A stretch of 64,000 nucleotides of DNA, taken from NCBI GenBank assembly GCA_019914995.1, contig CM034137.1, positions 3,658,001 to 3,722,000 on the forward strand. The letters run 5' to 3'. The notes beneath the pieces are model-generated. The model was given only the letters and a program-made list of their open reading frames with translations, ran no database searches and was not told the origin of the DNA. Source of the DNA: Acanthochlamys bracteata. Lineage: Eukaryota > Streptophyta > Magnoliopsida > Pandanales > Velloziaceae. The translations under genes were made by a program, and so were the position numbers. Positions 15,201-27,257 of this stretch are shown here, in pieces; within the stretch, counting starts at the first letter, position 1, and each line of letters begins with the position of its first letter.

Positions 15201-17818
15201 CGACATGCTTGCGCATTGTTTGACTGACAAACAAACACATGCCATAGAGAACACCGTTTGTTAGCTATGATTAGGTATTAAATTGGGGGACTGTTTAATT
15301 ATCAATATATTGATTCATGTGGCTTAACTTTTATGATATTCATGCTAGACTGGAATGTAGTTGTATTTGAGAGTCAAGAAACCGTTACACCACTTACAGC
15401 AAGTCAACCTAGAGTGATATGTATACATGCTGTGGCAATGAACCAATATGTCAATCACTTTATTAAAATTGTAGCCATAATGTTGGAAATTATGCAGGGG
15501 GACACTTCTTTTGGTGAAAAGCAAGATCATTGTTCTGATAACGTGACTCCTCAACAGAGCAAGTTTTTGAACTACCATTCTTATATGAATTGTTCTCAAA
15601 ATTATCAATGGACAAAATCTGAGACTGAGTTGTTCTATCAGGTATTTCTTGTATCTTGTTTTATATGTGTTTATCATCCCTTCTTAAGTTATTGATGGAG
15701 AAATTACATTATTATCTTAAACGTTGATGAATTGATTCCTTTGTCATGCTATTGTCTTAGCAGTTCTTTCAACTCACATGTTTTGAAGAATTTTTGCACC
15801 ATTAATGATGTGGAAATAATTTGGATAGTAGGGGATTATTAGATGAAGTTTGTAACTCTCCATCAAATAGGAAATACCTGTACCATGTAATTGAATTTAT
15901 TTTTAGAAATTTCCTCCACCTCCCATTCTGATATTTTGCTCTCAAGACTATTTTATTTTAGGCTTCATGTTAAAAGACTTACCAGAAGCTTTTTTACTTT
16001 TTGTCTGGTGGACTAGGCCGTTCGTCAATTTGGAACAGATTTCGCTATGATACAACATTTGTTTCCTAATCGAACACGTCATCAGATTAAATTAAAATAC
16101 AAAAATGAAGAAAAGAAACATCCTCTGCAAATTGCTGACGCTTTAGCTCATCGATCCAAGGGTGAGCGTCCCTTCTTATTTTCGCTTTAAACCTATCATT
16201 TTTTTTCTGACATTTAGTTAGAGCATGAAATACTGAGTATAGTGATTCTCTAGAAACGTGTTGGTTTCCAATTTATAGTAAATGAAATTTGCTTCTTCTT
16301 GTGTACTGGATATATGTTGGTCAAATACCTTGTTGCAAATGGTATACTACGCTTCGTGTCAGTGGCTTAGAATGGTGCTGACATTTGAAATTTTAATTTA
16401 GAACTGATAACACAAAATATGGAACTAGTGGATAAGCTTCCTAATGAGGAAGGTTTTAGCATTTTTGTAACTTTTGTTTAAAATATTCATATGGTGAACA
16501 TTTTTCAGAATTTTTCATCTTTACAGTGAACTTCTAGTATAAGAGATGGATTTTTGCTATGAGGATTTGAGCTTTAGAGTATACTAGTCCTTCAGTGCCC
16601 TCACAAGGTATTACTCAGGATTTGAGCTTAAACTTTAATGTCCTTATTGAATAGTGAGAAGTTTTGTAAGGCAAACTTGTGGTCATTCAGTGCCCTCGTA
16701 AGGGCTGGCGTGAGAGGAGTGAAGTGCAAGTACTTGTGAAATTCACAATACACTAATTAATGATGATGATTGAGTGCGTTAGAACTAGATGAATGAAAAC
16801 ATCAGAAAAAGGTTCTTGCTTTTAGGTTTTAATCAAAGATAAATATTTATTTTGTGAGTTTTCATGATCTAGAAGAAGTATGGTGAATTTCTGAGAACGT
16901 ACTAAGAGCAATTCCTTTAATTTTTAGCAGCTAACATTTTATTATTAGGTTGGTGTCAGTATTAGACTAAATATTGGGACTTGTAGTTATCCCAAATTTG
17001 GTGCTTAGATTCCGTGATGGGTTAGTCTGCTTATTCAAACTTGTAGCTAATTCCTGGTTTGTGTTGCATAGAGGATGGGGAAGGCAACTAGGCATTTGAA
17101 CTCAACCATATTACTCTTATAACCAAGAAGGGAAGAAGAATACTAGTCTAGTAAAAAACCATGGAGATATGGACTGGAGATACTACTTGCTTGGATATGC
17201 TCCTAAAATCTTCCAATGATTATTCACTTTTAAAGGCATTTATACTGTTTGAAGAAGTTGGATGTATTTACTGAATGAAATCAGCTTTAATCTTAATAAT
17301 TTCTGGTATCATGTGAGAGTTTACTACACAGCAAAACAGGAAAGTTCCTATCTTCCCTCAGAACATACTGGTGCTTTATATCAGAGATCTAGTTATTTTA
17401 CTGATGATTAGATTATGTGTGCTAGATATCTGCAGTTATTGATATTGCTTTGGTTTTTCTGCAGATCATTCTCACTTCAAGTTGGTAATTGAGCTGCTGC
17501 AGGCTCAATCTGAGCAAAATGCAGAAGAAGATGCAATGGATACATCACAAGATGCTGTTGATGCAAATGAGGTTTGTGCTTCATTCATTCAAGTTGCAAT
17601 GCTGATTTAAGATGTTGGCTTGTTTACAATGCCTATCATGTTTTGATAATTATATTGTGTAGGATCAGCAAGAAAAAGATCTTAAGAAAGAGGACAAACA
17701 TGCAGATGGTAGTGAGTATGGAACACCCTCAATAGCTAATGACTGTGATGGTGAAGAAGAACCAGAGAAGGCTAATGATTTTGAGGGTGGTTTTGATTGG
17801 TCTGCAATTGCTTTCTGA
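9228..17818 (+). CDS. BDP1: Transcription factor TFIIIB component B'' (BDP1)
   Basis: BDP1 is the SANT-domain subunit of TFIIIB that recruits RNA polymerase III to tRNA and 5S genes in the nucleus. I join exons 9228-9491, 11281-11361, 11443-11506, 11617-11829, 11982-12217, 12313-12379, 12481-12778, 12897-13303, 13406-13506, 13589-13629, 14964-15000, 15498-15641, 16017-16161, 17465-17571 and 17663-17818: 2361 nt, one frame, 786 residues plus stop. Landmarks are the N-terminal plant motif TARPRGKFQPR, a long acidic and basic middle, MSMRDLILYAEAKERRS, and the SANT/Myb domain over about residues 640-690 (YQWTKSETELFYQ, QFGTDFAMIQHLFPNRTRHQ, IKLKYKNEEKK), then DHSHFKLVIELLQ and an acidic tail ending FDWSAIAF. 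Weak points: the initiating exon is not identified, since 9228 is an internal acceptor with no in-frame ATG upstream; exon 11 (12 residues) is chosen mainly because its phases fit; and the exon 8 acceptor could be 12886 or 12897. Confidence 0.9.
9760..9908 (+). mobile_element. Small MITE in BDP1 intron 1 (TTA target)
   Basis: A 149-bp element with imperfect terminal inverted repeats (GGCTTGTTTGG and CTGAAACACACCC), flanked by TTA at 9757-9759 and 9909-9911. It has several short internal repeats of the type AAGTGAGTT. It is related at its ends to the element at 18842-19123. Confidence 0.75.
14538..16980 (+). repeat. Source copy of a partial BDP1 segmental duplication
   Basis: This stretch, from inside the intron after exon 10 to inside the intron after exon 13, has a colinear direct copy at 18610-21712. 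It contains the candidate exon 11 and both SANT exons. Long blocks match closely, for example around TCAATCTGGTTGTTGCTTTG, the exon 14964 acceptor and the SANT exon at 16017. Confidence 0.9.
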
Positions 17819-18609
17819 TTTTTTAAGCAACCTGTTATCATTGGGTTGTTTGTCATCATTATGTACATAGGAATCAAATATTGGATAGGTAATTTGAGAG
17901 GAAATTTTGTAAAATTTGAGAGGTAATTTATATTCTTTTTCAAGTACTTATTCTATGTAGTTAAGCTGATATTATTTATTTAATTACAGAGATAAAAACT
18001 TTTATAAGATGGCCTAAATTAACTGTGGTCTTTGATTCTTATATTGCCATTTATAGGCCTTGCTTATCTACTTAAATGACAGTTAAATAAGGTTTCGTTA
18101 TTGACGCTGAAAATTAACAATGTATGTGGTCGGTGCATATTTTGGGGCCACTATTCAACCCTGCAATAACAGAAAAGAAAAAGGAAACTCCAATCTGTAA
18201 TTGCTTCTTATATGTATAACTGAAAACATGTAAACAAGCATTGATGTTTCTAGACGTGTTAGTTAGTTTTTAAAAAGTTTGCATATGATGAAAGTTTTGT
18301 TTACGTTGCAAATTCATCAAGATTTTCTTCCTCGTAGTAGTTCATGGCTGCCTGTTTTCTCATTGCTGTATCTTTGCTCTGTTGACTGTCGGCTATGTGC
18401 ATTCGAGAGCATTCAGCTGAGAATCATGGTTTGATGTATTAATCCTGCTTACTAAGAAGAAGCTAAGCCGGCTGTATCCACATTTTCATGTTGCGTGGTC
18501 CAGTAGTTGTAGGTAGTTAGTTTGAATACCATATTGAATGTGTTACAGTTGCGATATAGCTTAAATATAGTTGCCGTATAGCTTAAAACGTACAGTAGAT
18601 TCCAGGAGT
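17819..18609 (+). other. 3' flank of BDP1
   Basis: 3' UTR and intergenic DNA follow the TGA at 17816-17818. No further open frame is recognisable up to the start of the duplicated segment. Confidence 0.5.
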
Positions 18610-18714
18610 TGCTTTTTCTGTCTTTGCGCTGCTAGTTTGGTTTATAAAGTCAATCTGGTTGTTGCTTTGACCTCACTTCTGACTTTCATACACGTGCTCA
18701 TACTGACTTTTGCC

Positions 18715-18838
18715 AACATTCAACATGGTTATAGGTTTCAAGACATGAGCATAGTGGTAACCTGAACTGATTTTGCAACATTCGACATGGTTATAGGTTT
18801 CAAGACATGAGCATAGTGGTAACCTGAACTGATTTTGT
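18715..18838 (+). repeat. 62-bp tandem duplication inside the second BDP1 copy
   Basis: Two adjacent units, each running from CAACATT through GACATGAGCATAGTGGTAACC to GATTTTG, differ at one base (CAACATGG against CGACATGG). The source copy at about 14640-14710 has a single unit. Confidence 0.85.
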
Positions 18839-18841
18839 GTA

Positions 18842-19123
18842 GGGTGTGTTTTATATGAACGCAAGTGAGTTTCGCGAATATAAAAGATAAGAAGTAGAAT
18901 TTCTTAGAAAAGGGTTAGAAGTGGAGCTCAGTTTTTATGTTCAATTATTTTTTGAAATAGGTTGGTAGTGAAATTCAATTTTTATTTTTTGAAATGGAAC
19001 CGAAGTGAAATAGAGCAACTTAAAGGGTGATTCTGAGTTCGGTTTATATTTAAAATATGTGAGCTGTTCGAAACTCTAAATTTGATGAAAGAAATTGATG
19101 TTTCGAATATTTGAAACATGTCC
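18842..19123 (+). mobile_element. MITE in the second BDP1 copy
   Basis: A 282-bp block absent from the matching position in the source copy (after GATTTTGTGTA, about 14707). It begins GGGTGTGTTT and ends GAAACATGTCC, inverted to each other, with TA/TTA at the joints. The empty site in the source copy shows it arrived after the duplication. Confidence 0.75.
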
Positions 19124-20086
19124 TTAGTTGGTGATAGTGTTTGCCGAAAAAAGGCATTTCAATCCTTAGGAGTTCAAGTTTGGTTCTTCCCAAAAATTTA
19201 GTGGCTGAGTTCTGATTTATTAAGTTTCATTACTACTACTCCAAACTTAAATCTGAAAAATTATCATGTCAGGGAAATCTAAAAGCTTTAGACTAATGTA
19301 GGTGTTTATTGCTCATATATTATTCTAATCGTATATGAATTTCACATGGATGCACTGATTATCTATCTTTGGTTCATTTTAGGAGTGAAGTTGTACCCAA
19401 TCCTCAAATATTTTTATTATTATTATGATGTTATCATGTTTTACCATAGTTACGCATTTTTTTTGTGTAAAAAGTAAAAAGAATATGAAAAGGAATAATG
19501 ATGGATATTGGGATCTAATAATGTCATGGTATGACTATTTTGATGGATTATCTTAATAAAATATTTTTCTTAGGTAAAATTAATACATAAGTTTAGAGAT
19601 TTGAAAACTCTAGATAAAAATAGTTGGCATAAATTTAGAGAGGTTAGAGCTTACTACGTTAAGATTTTTAGGAGAAACAAAAACATGCCAGAGAACATCG
19701 TGAAACAATCTTAGCTATGACTAGGTATTAAATTGGGGACTGTTCAAGCCATGAAGGAAATCAATTTTATTGATTCTTTGTGGCTAAAAAACTTTTTATG
19801 ATTATTAAGTTTTACTAGACTGGAATTTAAAGTTGTAGCCACAAAATTGAGAGTCAAGAAACCAAGATAAAACCACTTAGGGTGAAGTTTGATTCTTTTA
19901 CAACGTTGTTTCAGTGGCAAATAAACCCACCAAAAAGTGATATTTACATACACTTTTTTTTTGTTCTTTTATTATTAAAATTTACAGCAAGTCAACCTAA
20001 TAGTGATCTGTATACATGCTGTGGCAATGAACCAATATGTCAATCACTTTATTAAACTTGTAGCCATAATGTTGGAAAATATGCAG

Positions 20087-20941
20087 GGATACTTCTTTTA
20101 GGTGAAGAGCAAGATCATTGTTTTGATAACGTGATTCCTCAAAAACGCAAGTGTTTGAACTACCATTCTTATATATATCGTTCTCAAAATTATCGATGGT
20201 CAAAAACTGAGATGGTGAGTTTGGCATTACTTTTTCAAAAAATAACTTTTTAATTTTTAATTTTACATTTTTCAATACATTTTTTATAAATATAAAAAAT
20301 TATTTAAAAAAAAATATAAAAATTCTACGTAATAATTTTTTTTATTTATTATTTTTTTAAATTAAAAAAATAAAACTCGTTTTTCAAAATAAATAAAAAT
20401 ATCTTCCGTTTTAAAATAGTTTTTTTTTAAAAGCACTCTTGTGTTATATGTGTTTATCATCCCTTCTTAAGTTATTGATGGAGAAATTACATTATTATTT
20501 TAAGCGTTGATGAATTGATTCCTTTGTCATGCAATTATCTTAGCAATTCTTTCAACTCACATGTTTTAGAGCATTTCTGCACCATCAATGATGTGGAAAT
20601 AATCTGGATAGTAGGGGATTATTTGATGAAGTTCTTAACTGCTCCATCAAATAGGAAAATACATGTACTATGTAATTGAATTTATTTTTGTAAATTTCGT
20701 CCACCTCCCATTCTGGTATTTTGCTTTCAAGACTATTTTATTTTAGGCTTCATGTTAAAAGGCTTACCAGAAGCTTTTTTACTTTGTGTTTCGCGGACTA
20801 GGCCGTTCATCAATTTTGGAACAGATTTCGCTATGATACAGCATTTGTTTCCTAATCGAACACGCCATCAGATTAAATTGAAATACAAAAATGAAGAAAA
20901 GAAACATTCTCTGCAAATTGCTCATCTATCCAAGACCAAGG
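20087..20941 (+). pseudogene. BDP1 SANT-domain pseudo-exons
   Basis: Copies of BDP1 exons 12 and 13. The first (from 20087) has lost bases in its opening GGGGGACAC run and carries an in-frame stop; it is cut near 20215 by a Tourist MITE that removes the donor. The second (20812-20941) has an extra T in CAATTTTGG, so its frame runs into a stop, and it lacks GACGCTTTA near its end. Within the shifted frame IQHLFPNRTRHQIKLKYK is still readable, so decay is recent. It is not functional as a SANT protein. Confidence 0.9.
20217..20446 (+). mobile_element. Tourist-like MITE, copy 3 (ends eroded), inside the pseudo-exon
   Basis: Begins GTTTGGCATTAC and ends AAAAGCACTCTT with the family's interior (TTTTCAATACATTTTTTATAAA, AATAAAACTCGTTTTTC). 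It sits between GAGATG and TGTTATATGTG, where the source copy has the end of exon 12 and its donor. Confidence 0.8.
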
Positions 20942-21712
20942 GTGAGCCTCTCTTGTTATTTTCGGTTTAAACCTTTCATTTTTTCTCTGGCATTTAGTTA
21001 GAGCATGAAATACTGAGTATAGTGATTCTCTAAAAAAAACGTGTAGGTTTCCAATTTCTAGTAAATGAAATTTGCTTCTTCTTGCGTACTGGATATATGT
21101 TGGTCAAATACCTTGTTGCAAATGGTATACTCTGCTTCGTGTCAGTGGCTTAGAATGGTGCTGATATTTGAAGTTTTAATTTAGAACTGATAACGCGATA
21201 TATGGAACTGATGGATAAGCTTCCTCATTAGGAAGGATTTTAGCGTTTTTGTAACTTTTGTTTTGAATATTCATATGGTGAACATTTTTCAGAATTTTTC
21301 ATGTTTACGGTGAACTTCTAGTATATGAGATGGATTTTTCCTGTATGGTCTTCGCTCAGGATTTGAGCTTGAACTTTAATGCCTTACTGAATAGTGAGAA
21401 GTTTCCTAAGGCAAACTTGTGGTCATTCAGTGCCCTCGTAAGGGCTGGCGTGAGAGGAGTGAAGTGCAAGTACTTGTGAAATTCACCCAACACACTAATT
21501 AATGATGATAATTGAGTGCGTTAGAACTAGATGAATGAAAACCATCAGAAAAAGGTTCTTGCTTTTAGGTTTTAATCAAAGATTAATATTTATTTTGTGA
21601 GTTTTCATGATCTAGAAGAAGCATGGTGAATTTCTGAGAACGCACAAGAGCAATCGCATTTTATTTTTAGCAGCTAAAATTTTATTATTAGGATGGTGTC
21701 AGTGTTAGAAAT

Positions 21713-22514
21713 ACATGTTACTTACTCATCAAATTTCGAGTAAAAGATTTTGCAACACTTCCTGGAGAAATTTTATTCATGAAGTTTAATAGTTCATAAA
21801 GTCAATAACACAAATGCAAAGATCAAATCACGCTTTGGTTCGTATCTAAATTAGATATTCCTTCTGATCAAAGTAATGCACTTTAGTGCGTAATACGTGA
21901 TCACAATTCAACTGCTCATACTTTAACTATTTTGTAGACAAATTTACCAAAAATTGGCGTCTTACTCTAGATGCGAAAGTTGCACCGCGCTTAAGATTAT
22001 CGCACTACATTTGATGACCTCTTGCCAGACTGTTGCTCAAGAAAACCAAATTTGTATTCATGCAGGATATAGGCAGAAAATAGAAGTTGTATTCCATCTA
22101 AAACCCACATACAATAGGGACCAGCATACCACTAAAACGGCAATACCCCATTATGCAAAAGCGTCCATTACCTCATATAGCTGAATGGCCAACAAACTAA
22201 TCCAAGCTAAATTTGAATGCATAACCAGAAAACATTGCTACAAGACTACAGTGATATTCAGAAACATGATCGTATCCAGATCCAAGGTACGTAACACATT
22301 TTCATTTCCTTAACAAGATCAGATGTCAACCAATGCACAAGTCGCACACAAAATGCATAGTGTGTCGCCATTATTCAGGCAGGAGTCTGTTTCAGATCAA
22401 TACAGCCACACAATGTATATCTCAATATTCTGGAAGCCACTTCAGTGATCAACCAATATCAATTCAGAGCCCTCTAAGAATTACCTAATAATGACATCCA
22501 TATTTTACAAGGCT
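21713..22514. other. Probable 3' UTR and downstream flank of the minus-strand gene ending at 22515
   Basis: No open frame of note on either strand. The sequence lies just downstream, in minus orientation, of a stop codon at 22515-22517. Confidence 0.4.
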
Positions 22515-22663
22515 TTATTTTGGACTAGCAAAGAAACTGTTGATAGATGGCATTATTTCAGGTGTCTTGTTGCGCACGAACTTTCTCAGGCTATGTTCCG
22601 CGTATTTCTCTCCCTCAGCAAAGTTCTCAAGCACCCCTGCAGCCCTGTTCTCCTTGGTAACTC
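22515..22663 (-). CDS. Last exon of an unrecognised gene
   Basis: A 48-codon open stretch on the minus strand ends with TAA at 22517-22515 and starts at a good acceptor (ATTATTCAG) at 22664. It enters after one base of a split codon. The peptide is hydrophilic and basic with an alternating charged helix (VTKENRAAGVLENFAEG, YAEHSLRKFVRNKTPE) and ends IMPSINSFFASPK. GC content and third-base use are higher than in the flanks, as for real coding sequence. I do not recognise the family. No upstream exon was found in the next kilobases, which are filled by a copia remnant and a solo LTR. It may be the tail of a gene with a very long intron or an orphaned 3' fragment. Confidence 0.6.
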
Positions 22664-22967
22664 TGAATAATGTACATGTGAAAAGGTAACTAAATTATCT
22701 AGATGCATAAAAACTATTAAAAGTAATTAAACAAATCTCATGTGGCTTTAAAATTTCTTGCATGCAGTAAGTTATGGTCAGAACAAGTTATATCAAAGCA
22801 TGCACATACTCCTTAACGTTGAGAATTGACTAGGATCTGAGTAGTAACTGACTAATCCAAATTCCAAAAGTGGCACTTTTCCATTTGTGATACAGCAAGA
22901 TTCCCAACATTTTGTTAAATTCCCTCTTAAGAGAAATAATGAATTAGCACCCAATAGAATCAATTTC
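22664..22967. other. Intron-like sequence, nothing recognised
   Basis: AT-rich, no open frame and no repeat seen. Confidence 0.4.
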
Positions 22968-23219
22968 TTAAACTAAATCGCCATTGTCATCAATAAGAGC
23001 AGTGGGTTTTTCAGTTAAAAGTGCTAAATCAATATCCAGTACACCTAAGTGAAACTGAACTTGTTCACACCAATAAGAGAAATTAAATCTATTGAACAGT
23101 GATATAGACGTAGCATGCGAATGAAAATAAACAGGAATAGATACTACAAAATTAATAAATGTTCGCAAATTAATGCTTTGACTTTCAAACTTGTAAATAC
23201 ATAATACTGATTCAAACAA
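22968..23219 (-). pseudogene. Copia gag fragment
   Basis: The minus frame reads QVQFHLGVLDIDLALLTEK and PTALIDDNGDLV, which is the N-terminal gag (UBN2-type) motif of Ty1/copia elements. It stops directly after, so only a short piece of gag survives. Confidence 0.7.
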
Positions 23220-24012
23220 TTCATTTAAGCAATAAATATATATCGAAGTTCTCCTTTAGGTGAAACAATGATATACAATATAAAAAACAATAATGATGCT
23301 AAAATAAAATTTTAACTTAATTTGGTAATTAAATATATTCGAATTAGACTTGTTTGCTATCTTTGGATATACAAAACAAATATAAGAAAATATATAAATC
23401 ACCACGTCATGTTTATGAAATATAAGAACTACCAATCAACCTTTGGGTGATTCTAAATATCTTATAATCATAAACTTCCAATTATTCATAAAATAAAATA
23501 TTTAATATAATGTCATATCAATTACAAACATTGCATACTTATGGATAATTGAATATATAGAATATAATTTGAAATTCACGACAGCTTATAATTTGGAACC
23601 ATCCTAATGTAAATTCAAATTAACATAAAAATTATACAATTTAAAATTTGCAAAACTTACGACTTGGCCACTTTGGTGACTAACAAACCATCATAATACA
23701 AATTCAAATTATATAAATTTAATAGTTGTAAAAAAATAATTCATACATATATAATATAAATTCTTGTATGCAATATATCACATAAATCACCATATAATAG
23801 CATACAATTTATGATACTAATAATTTAATTGGCAAAATTTATACATATTTGATAAAAGCACACAGAAAATTTTCATAAATAAATAATTTTGAGAATTTTC
23901 ATAAATACCAACAGCAGCGGAAGACATAAACTCCCAAAATAAATAATTTGAGAATTTTCATAATCAAGAGAGGAAAAAAAATCTTTAATGAAAAATTATC
24001 GGTTTCTAAAAC

Positions 24013-24030
24013 CTTGGCTCGGATACCACA
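24013..24030 (-). other. Primer-binding site (initiator tRNA-Met type)
   Basis: On the minus strand TGGTATCCGAGCCAAGG, one or two changes from the usual plant PBS TGGTATCAGAGCC. It directly follows the LTR ending at 24031, as in a minus-strand element. Confidence 0.7.
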
Positions 24031-24491
24031 TGACAGTTAAATTTCGTAACTCTCTGTGATATCATAATTCACATAGAATATAATACGAAGATTTAGAAAC
24101 TTAATAATTTTTATATGACTTAAATAAGAGAAACATATATTGATCCATAACGCTTATTTTCAATTAATTGTTTGTCTTTTGCAATACTTGATTTCTCCCT
24201 CTTGATCTTTACTTAATTCTAAAGCGGTACTTAAGTGATGGAATAGACAACAAAATTTTAGATGTAAATTGAGATAAAGAGAGGACCAAGCATTTGTTTA
24301 GGAGTTTATAACCCACAACCACCATAGTGGGTAGTTGCGATAACTTTTCTCAAGTGGAAAGTTATTGTAATTTTTCACTATATTAAGTTATTATAACTTC
24401 CCTTATAATAGGTAGATTTAATAACTTCTTAACCAATAGAATATTACCATTATATATCAAATCAAATATTATACATAAGTCACATCCAACA
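24031..24491 (-). mobile_element. 5' LTR of the minus-strand copia remnant
   Basis: A 461-bp block that on the minus strand starts TGTTGGATGTGAC and ends AACTGTCA (TG...CA), next to the PBS. The internal part survives only as AT-rich sequence and the gag piece at 22968-23219. The other LTR is not found. Confidence 0.65.
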
Positions 24492-24560
24492 CTTATATGC
24501 TAGGCGGTGTTAAATTAATGGAAGTCAAAATTTCTTTATTCTTAAAAAAAAGAATACATA

Positions 24561-27257
24561 TGTAACAACTTGAATTATGGTGGGCTAAATTAAACCATAC
24601 TTGAAGATAAAGATTCTAAGATGCAATGTTTTTTTTCTCCTCCTTATCTCTCTTCCACTTGACAGCCATAGCTCCTCCTCATCAGCTCTCTCCCGGCGTC
24701 CGATTAGCCCCGTCCGACTACAATTTGTCTTCTTTTCCACTCCGACACGCATCTCCTCACCCTCTTCTTCGTCTTCCTACCTCAATTTCACTAATTGAGC
24801 TTTAATCACTACTGAGCAAAAACCCTAGCTTGGTTGTCCATCGATTCGTCGCCGACTTGCTAGAATCCTTCCCTTCGACTGGTATGGGCTTTATCCTCCT
24901 TCAATTCAGTAAATTTCATCTCCAGCGTGTAAATGTTTGTAAGATCCGATTGGCTTTCAATCGGCTGAGTTTGGCCACCGGCGACTAGTTTAGATTTGTC
25001 GTTTCTTCTATTGAGCCTTACTATCCTTGAGGAATCTTCTGCCATTAATTTTCCTCTGGCCGGAACCTTCGTCGAATTCCGACGAGCGGTGGGCTCCACG
25101 GTCGAGATAAGCATATGCTTTTTTGTATTCGTTTTGAACGCTTGAACTTATTATTGGATTAACATTAATCCATTCTATCTTAGGTGATATGTTATTGAGA
25201 ATCAACTAAGTTTGTCATTGCGATGTGACATCGATTGGATTCGGATCGCCTTTGATTCAGTAAGCTTTTTAGTCCGCTAGTTTTAGCAATTGTTAAATAA
25301 TTAAGGCTTACGGGTTGGTTTCCGTTTATTTTGATTATGCGTTAAATTTTATTTGATTATGCGTTAGGGTTAAGAGTGGAGTTAAACCTAGTGTTGCTGC
25401 TTAGTGATAGCTTATGGATTTAGGTTATTGCATGGACCTTAGGTGAGGGTTACAGTGTCTTTCTTTTTCTAGTGATATCGTTAGGTCGTTTGGCACAGGT
25501 AATATCCACTTGGAATCTCGGATACCTTGCCACTTTCTAGGTATTGATTAACTTATTCCTCATGCTATATTATATGTGTTGTGTGAAGCATGCTTGTAAA
25601 GAATCCATAATGAACTAATCTAGAAAGCATGTCGCATTTAATGACTTAGTTCATTAAAGAATCAATGGTAGGAACTACTAGGCATGCTTTAGGAGTTTTG
25701 CATGTAATGTATAATTTTAGTTGTAAATCATGCTTATATAACATCATATGTATAATTATAATAGCATTATAGCAATTCATGAACCTAGATGGCATGATTA
25801 TAGAATATATTTGACATACACATTGCTACTTACATTTCAAACATGCATAAGTACAATTATGATAGCATTTGAATGCATTGGGCATATCATATTCACTGTG
25901 TGAAAGCCTATCATATTGCATCTAATTATTAGGACTGCATTTGTATGTGATAATGCAGAACCTGACAAGTATTTTCCTAACCCATATTATGGATGCTTGC
26001 ATGTACACTGGGTCCCATACTGGGAAGCGAAATATATAGATAGTCGGTAGATCCCAGGACATACCAGGCATGAGATGTGGATTACTGGTGGGTTCTAGAA
26101 CATACTGGGCATTGAGATATATTGATAGTCGATGGGTCGTAGGACATACTGGACATCGAGCTACGAGATATGGATAGTCGGTGGATCCCAAGACATACTA
26201 GGCACCGAGCTTGTTTGACTCTGATATATATAAAGGTATTATATATGTATGCTTATTTGATATGTATAGTAACGTGATGCGAGTTGAAGATGTGATCTCA
26301 CTCGATCACTTAAGCTATATTGCCGCTTCTGATGCATTGCATGCATTATATATTATATATATGTATTATGGCCTTGAAATGAGATGCATGAGTATGTTGA
26401 CCTACATAAAGATATGTAGGACCTTAAGAATAGTATATAGTTGATTCTCTGGCATAAGCATATGTCAACATCTACTGAGCCATTAACTACATGTGCATAA
26501 CTATGTAACATAAGAATAGAGAATCTGCATAACATAATAACTTCATAAAAGGAATGGATTGCTGTGTGTTGCATCTCATTCGTATCGTATCCTCTTACTG
26601 AGCACTAAGTCGGTATGGGACGATTTAGGACTTGGTAGGAATGATTTTGATCAATCCTTGCAATTTGTATATGTAGAAATATAGAAATCAAATATTAGAA
26701 AATGCATTAGAAAACTTAAAAACTTTCCACCTCACTGAGACTAGGCTCATCCTCTTTCTTTTCTTTATCCTCTCCCAGTCTTTGTAGGATTTTATTTAAA
26801 TTTAGTGGACTCCGTAGCCGTGGATTGAAGACACATCATGGGTATGTTAATCGTTTCATATTTCATTTAGTTGGCTTCTGTAATACTCGAGGGATTGTTT
26901 TGTTCTTGTTATTATTTTGTAAATTATCGGCTTGGTGCCCGATTGTTGATTTAATTATTTCATCTTTCTTTTTGTTGAGATTTATTACCGCAGGTAGCGG
27001 TTGTATAAGTTGTTAAGTCTTCTGTGTGTTTTTATTTTGGTTTGGTGTAGTTTATAAGAACTTGTGGTATGGTAAATTTAATTTATTTCAATTATGTTTT
27101 CCCTTGATTTTTCAAAGAAGGTTCTGTCGAAATTCTTTTTTGGAAAACTTTTACATGTATTGTTTTGAAGTCAATTCTTGTAGGCTTATTGGACTAGACT
27201 TTGCTTGAGCTTGGTTTAGTCTAATGCCGATCATGACTCTTAGGTTGGGTCGTGACA
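24561..27257 (+). mobile_element. Gypsy-type solo LTR, 2697 bp
   Basis: Starts TGTAACAACTTGAATT and ends GGGTTGGGTCGTGACA or nearly so (TG...CA), the termini typical of plant Ty3/gypsy LTRs. It is flanked by a perfect 5-bp duplication ACATA at 24556-24560 and 27258-27262. No internal domain or PBS adjoins it, so it is a solo LTR left by recombination. Near its start is a CT-rich, gene-like leader (24630-24900) containing AAACCCTAGC. It has short open frames but no convincing protein. Confidence 0.9.
25975..26215 (+). repeat. Degenerate tandem repeats inside the solo LTR
   Basis: About four imperfect units of roughly 50-65 bp, each with a core like GATAGTCGGTAGATCCCAGG followed by ACATACCAGGCA and GAG. 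Confidence 0.7.

Larger units (their letters stand above)
18610..21712 (+). repeat. Second copy of the partial BDP1 duplication (decayed)
   Basis: Direct-orientation copy of 14538-16980 placed about 0.8 kb after the BDP1 stop codon. It is about 660 bp longer than the source because of an internal 62-bp tandem duplication, a MITE at 18842-19123 and a Tourist MITE at 20217-20446. Homology ends near 21712, where the source continues as intron, so the last two BDP1 exons were not copied. Confidence 0.9.

Noticed and set aside
15345..15677. 110-codon minus-strand open frame
   Set aside because: It is antisense to the verified BDP1 exon 12 and has no domain or start support.
20752..20970. Second, independent SANT-domain gene
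   Set aside because: It is a decayed copy of BDP1 exon 13 with a frameshift upstream of the readable motif, no donor-side continuation and no start.
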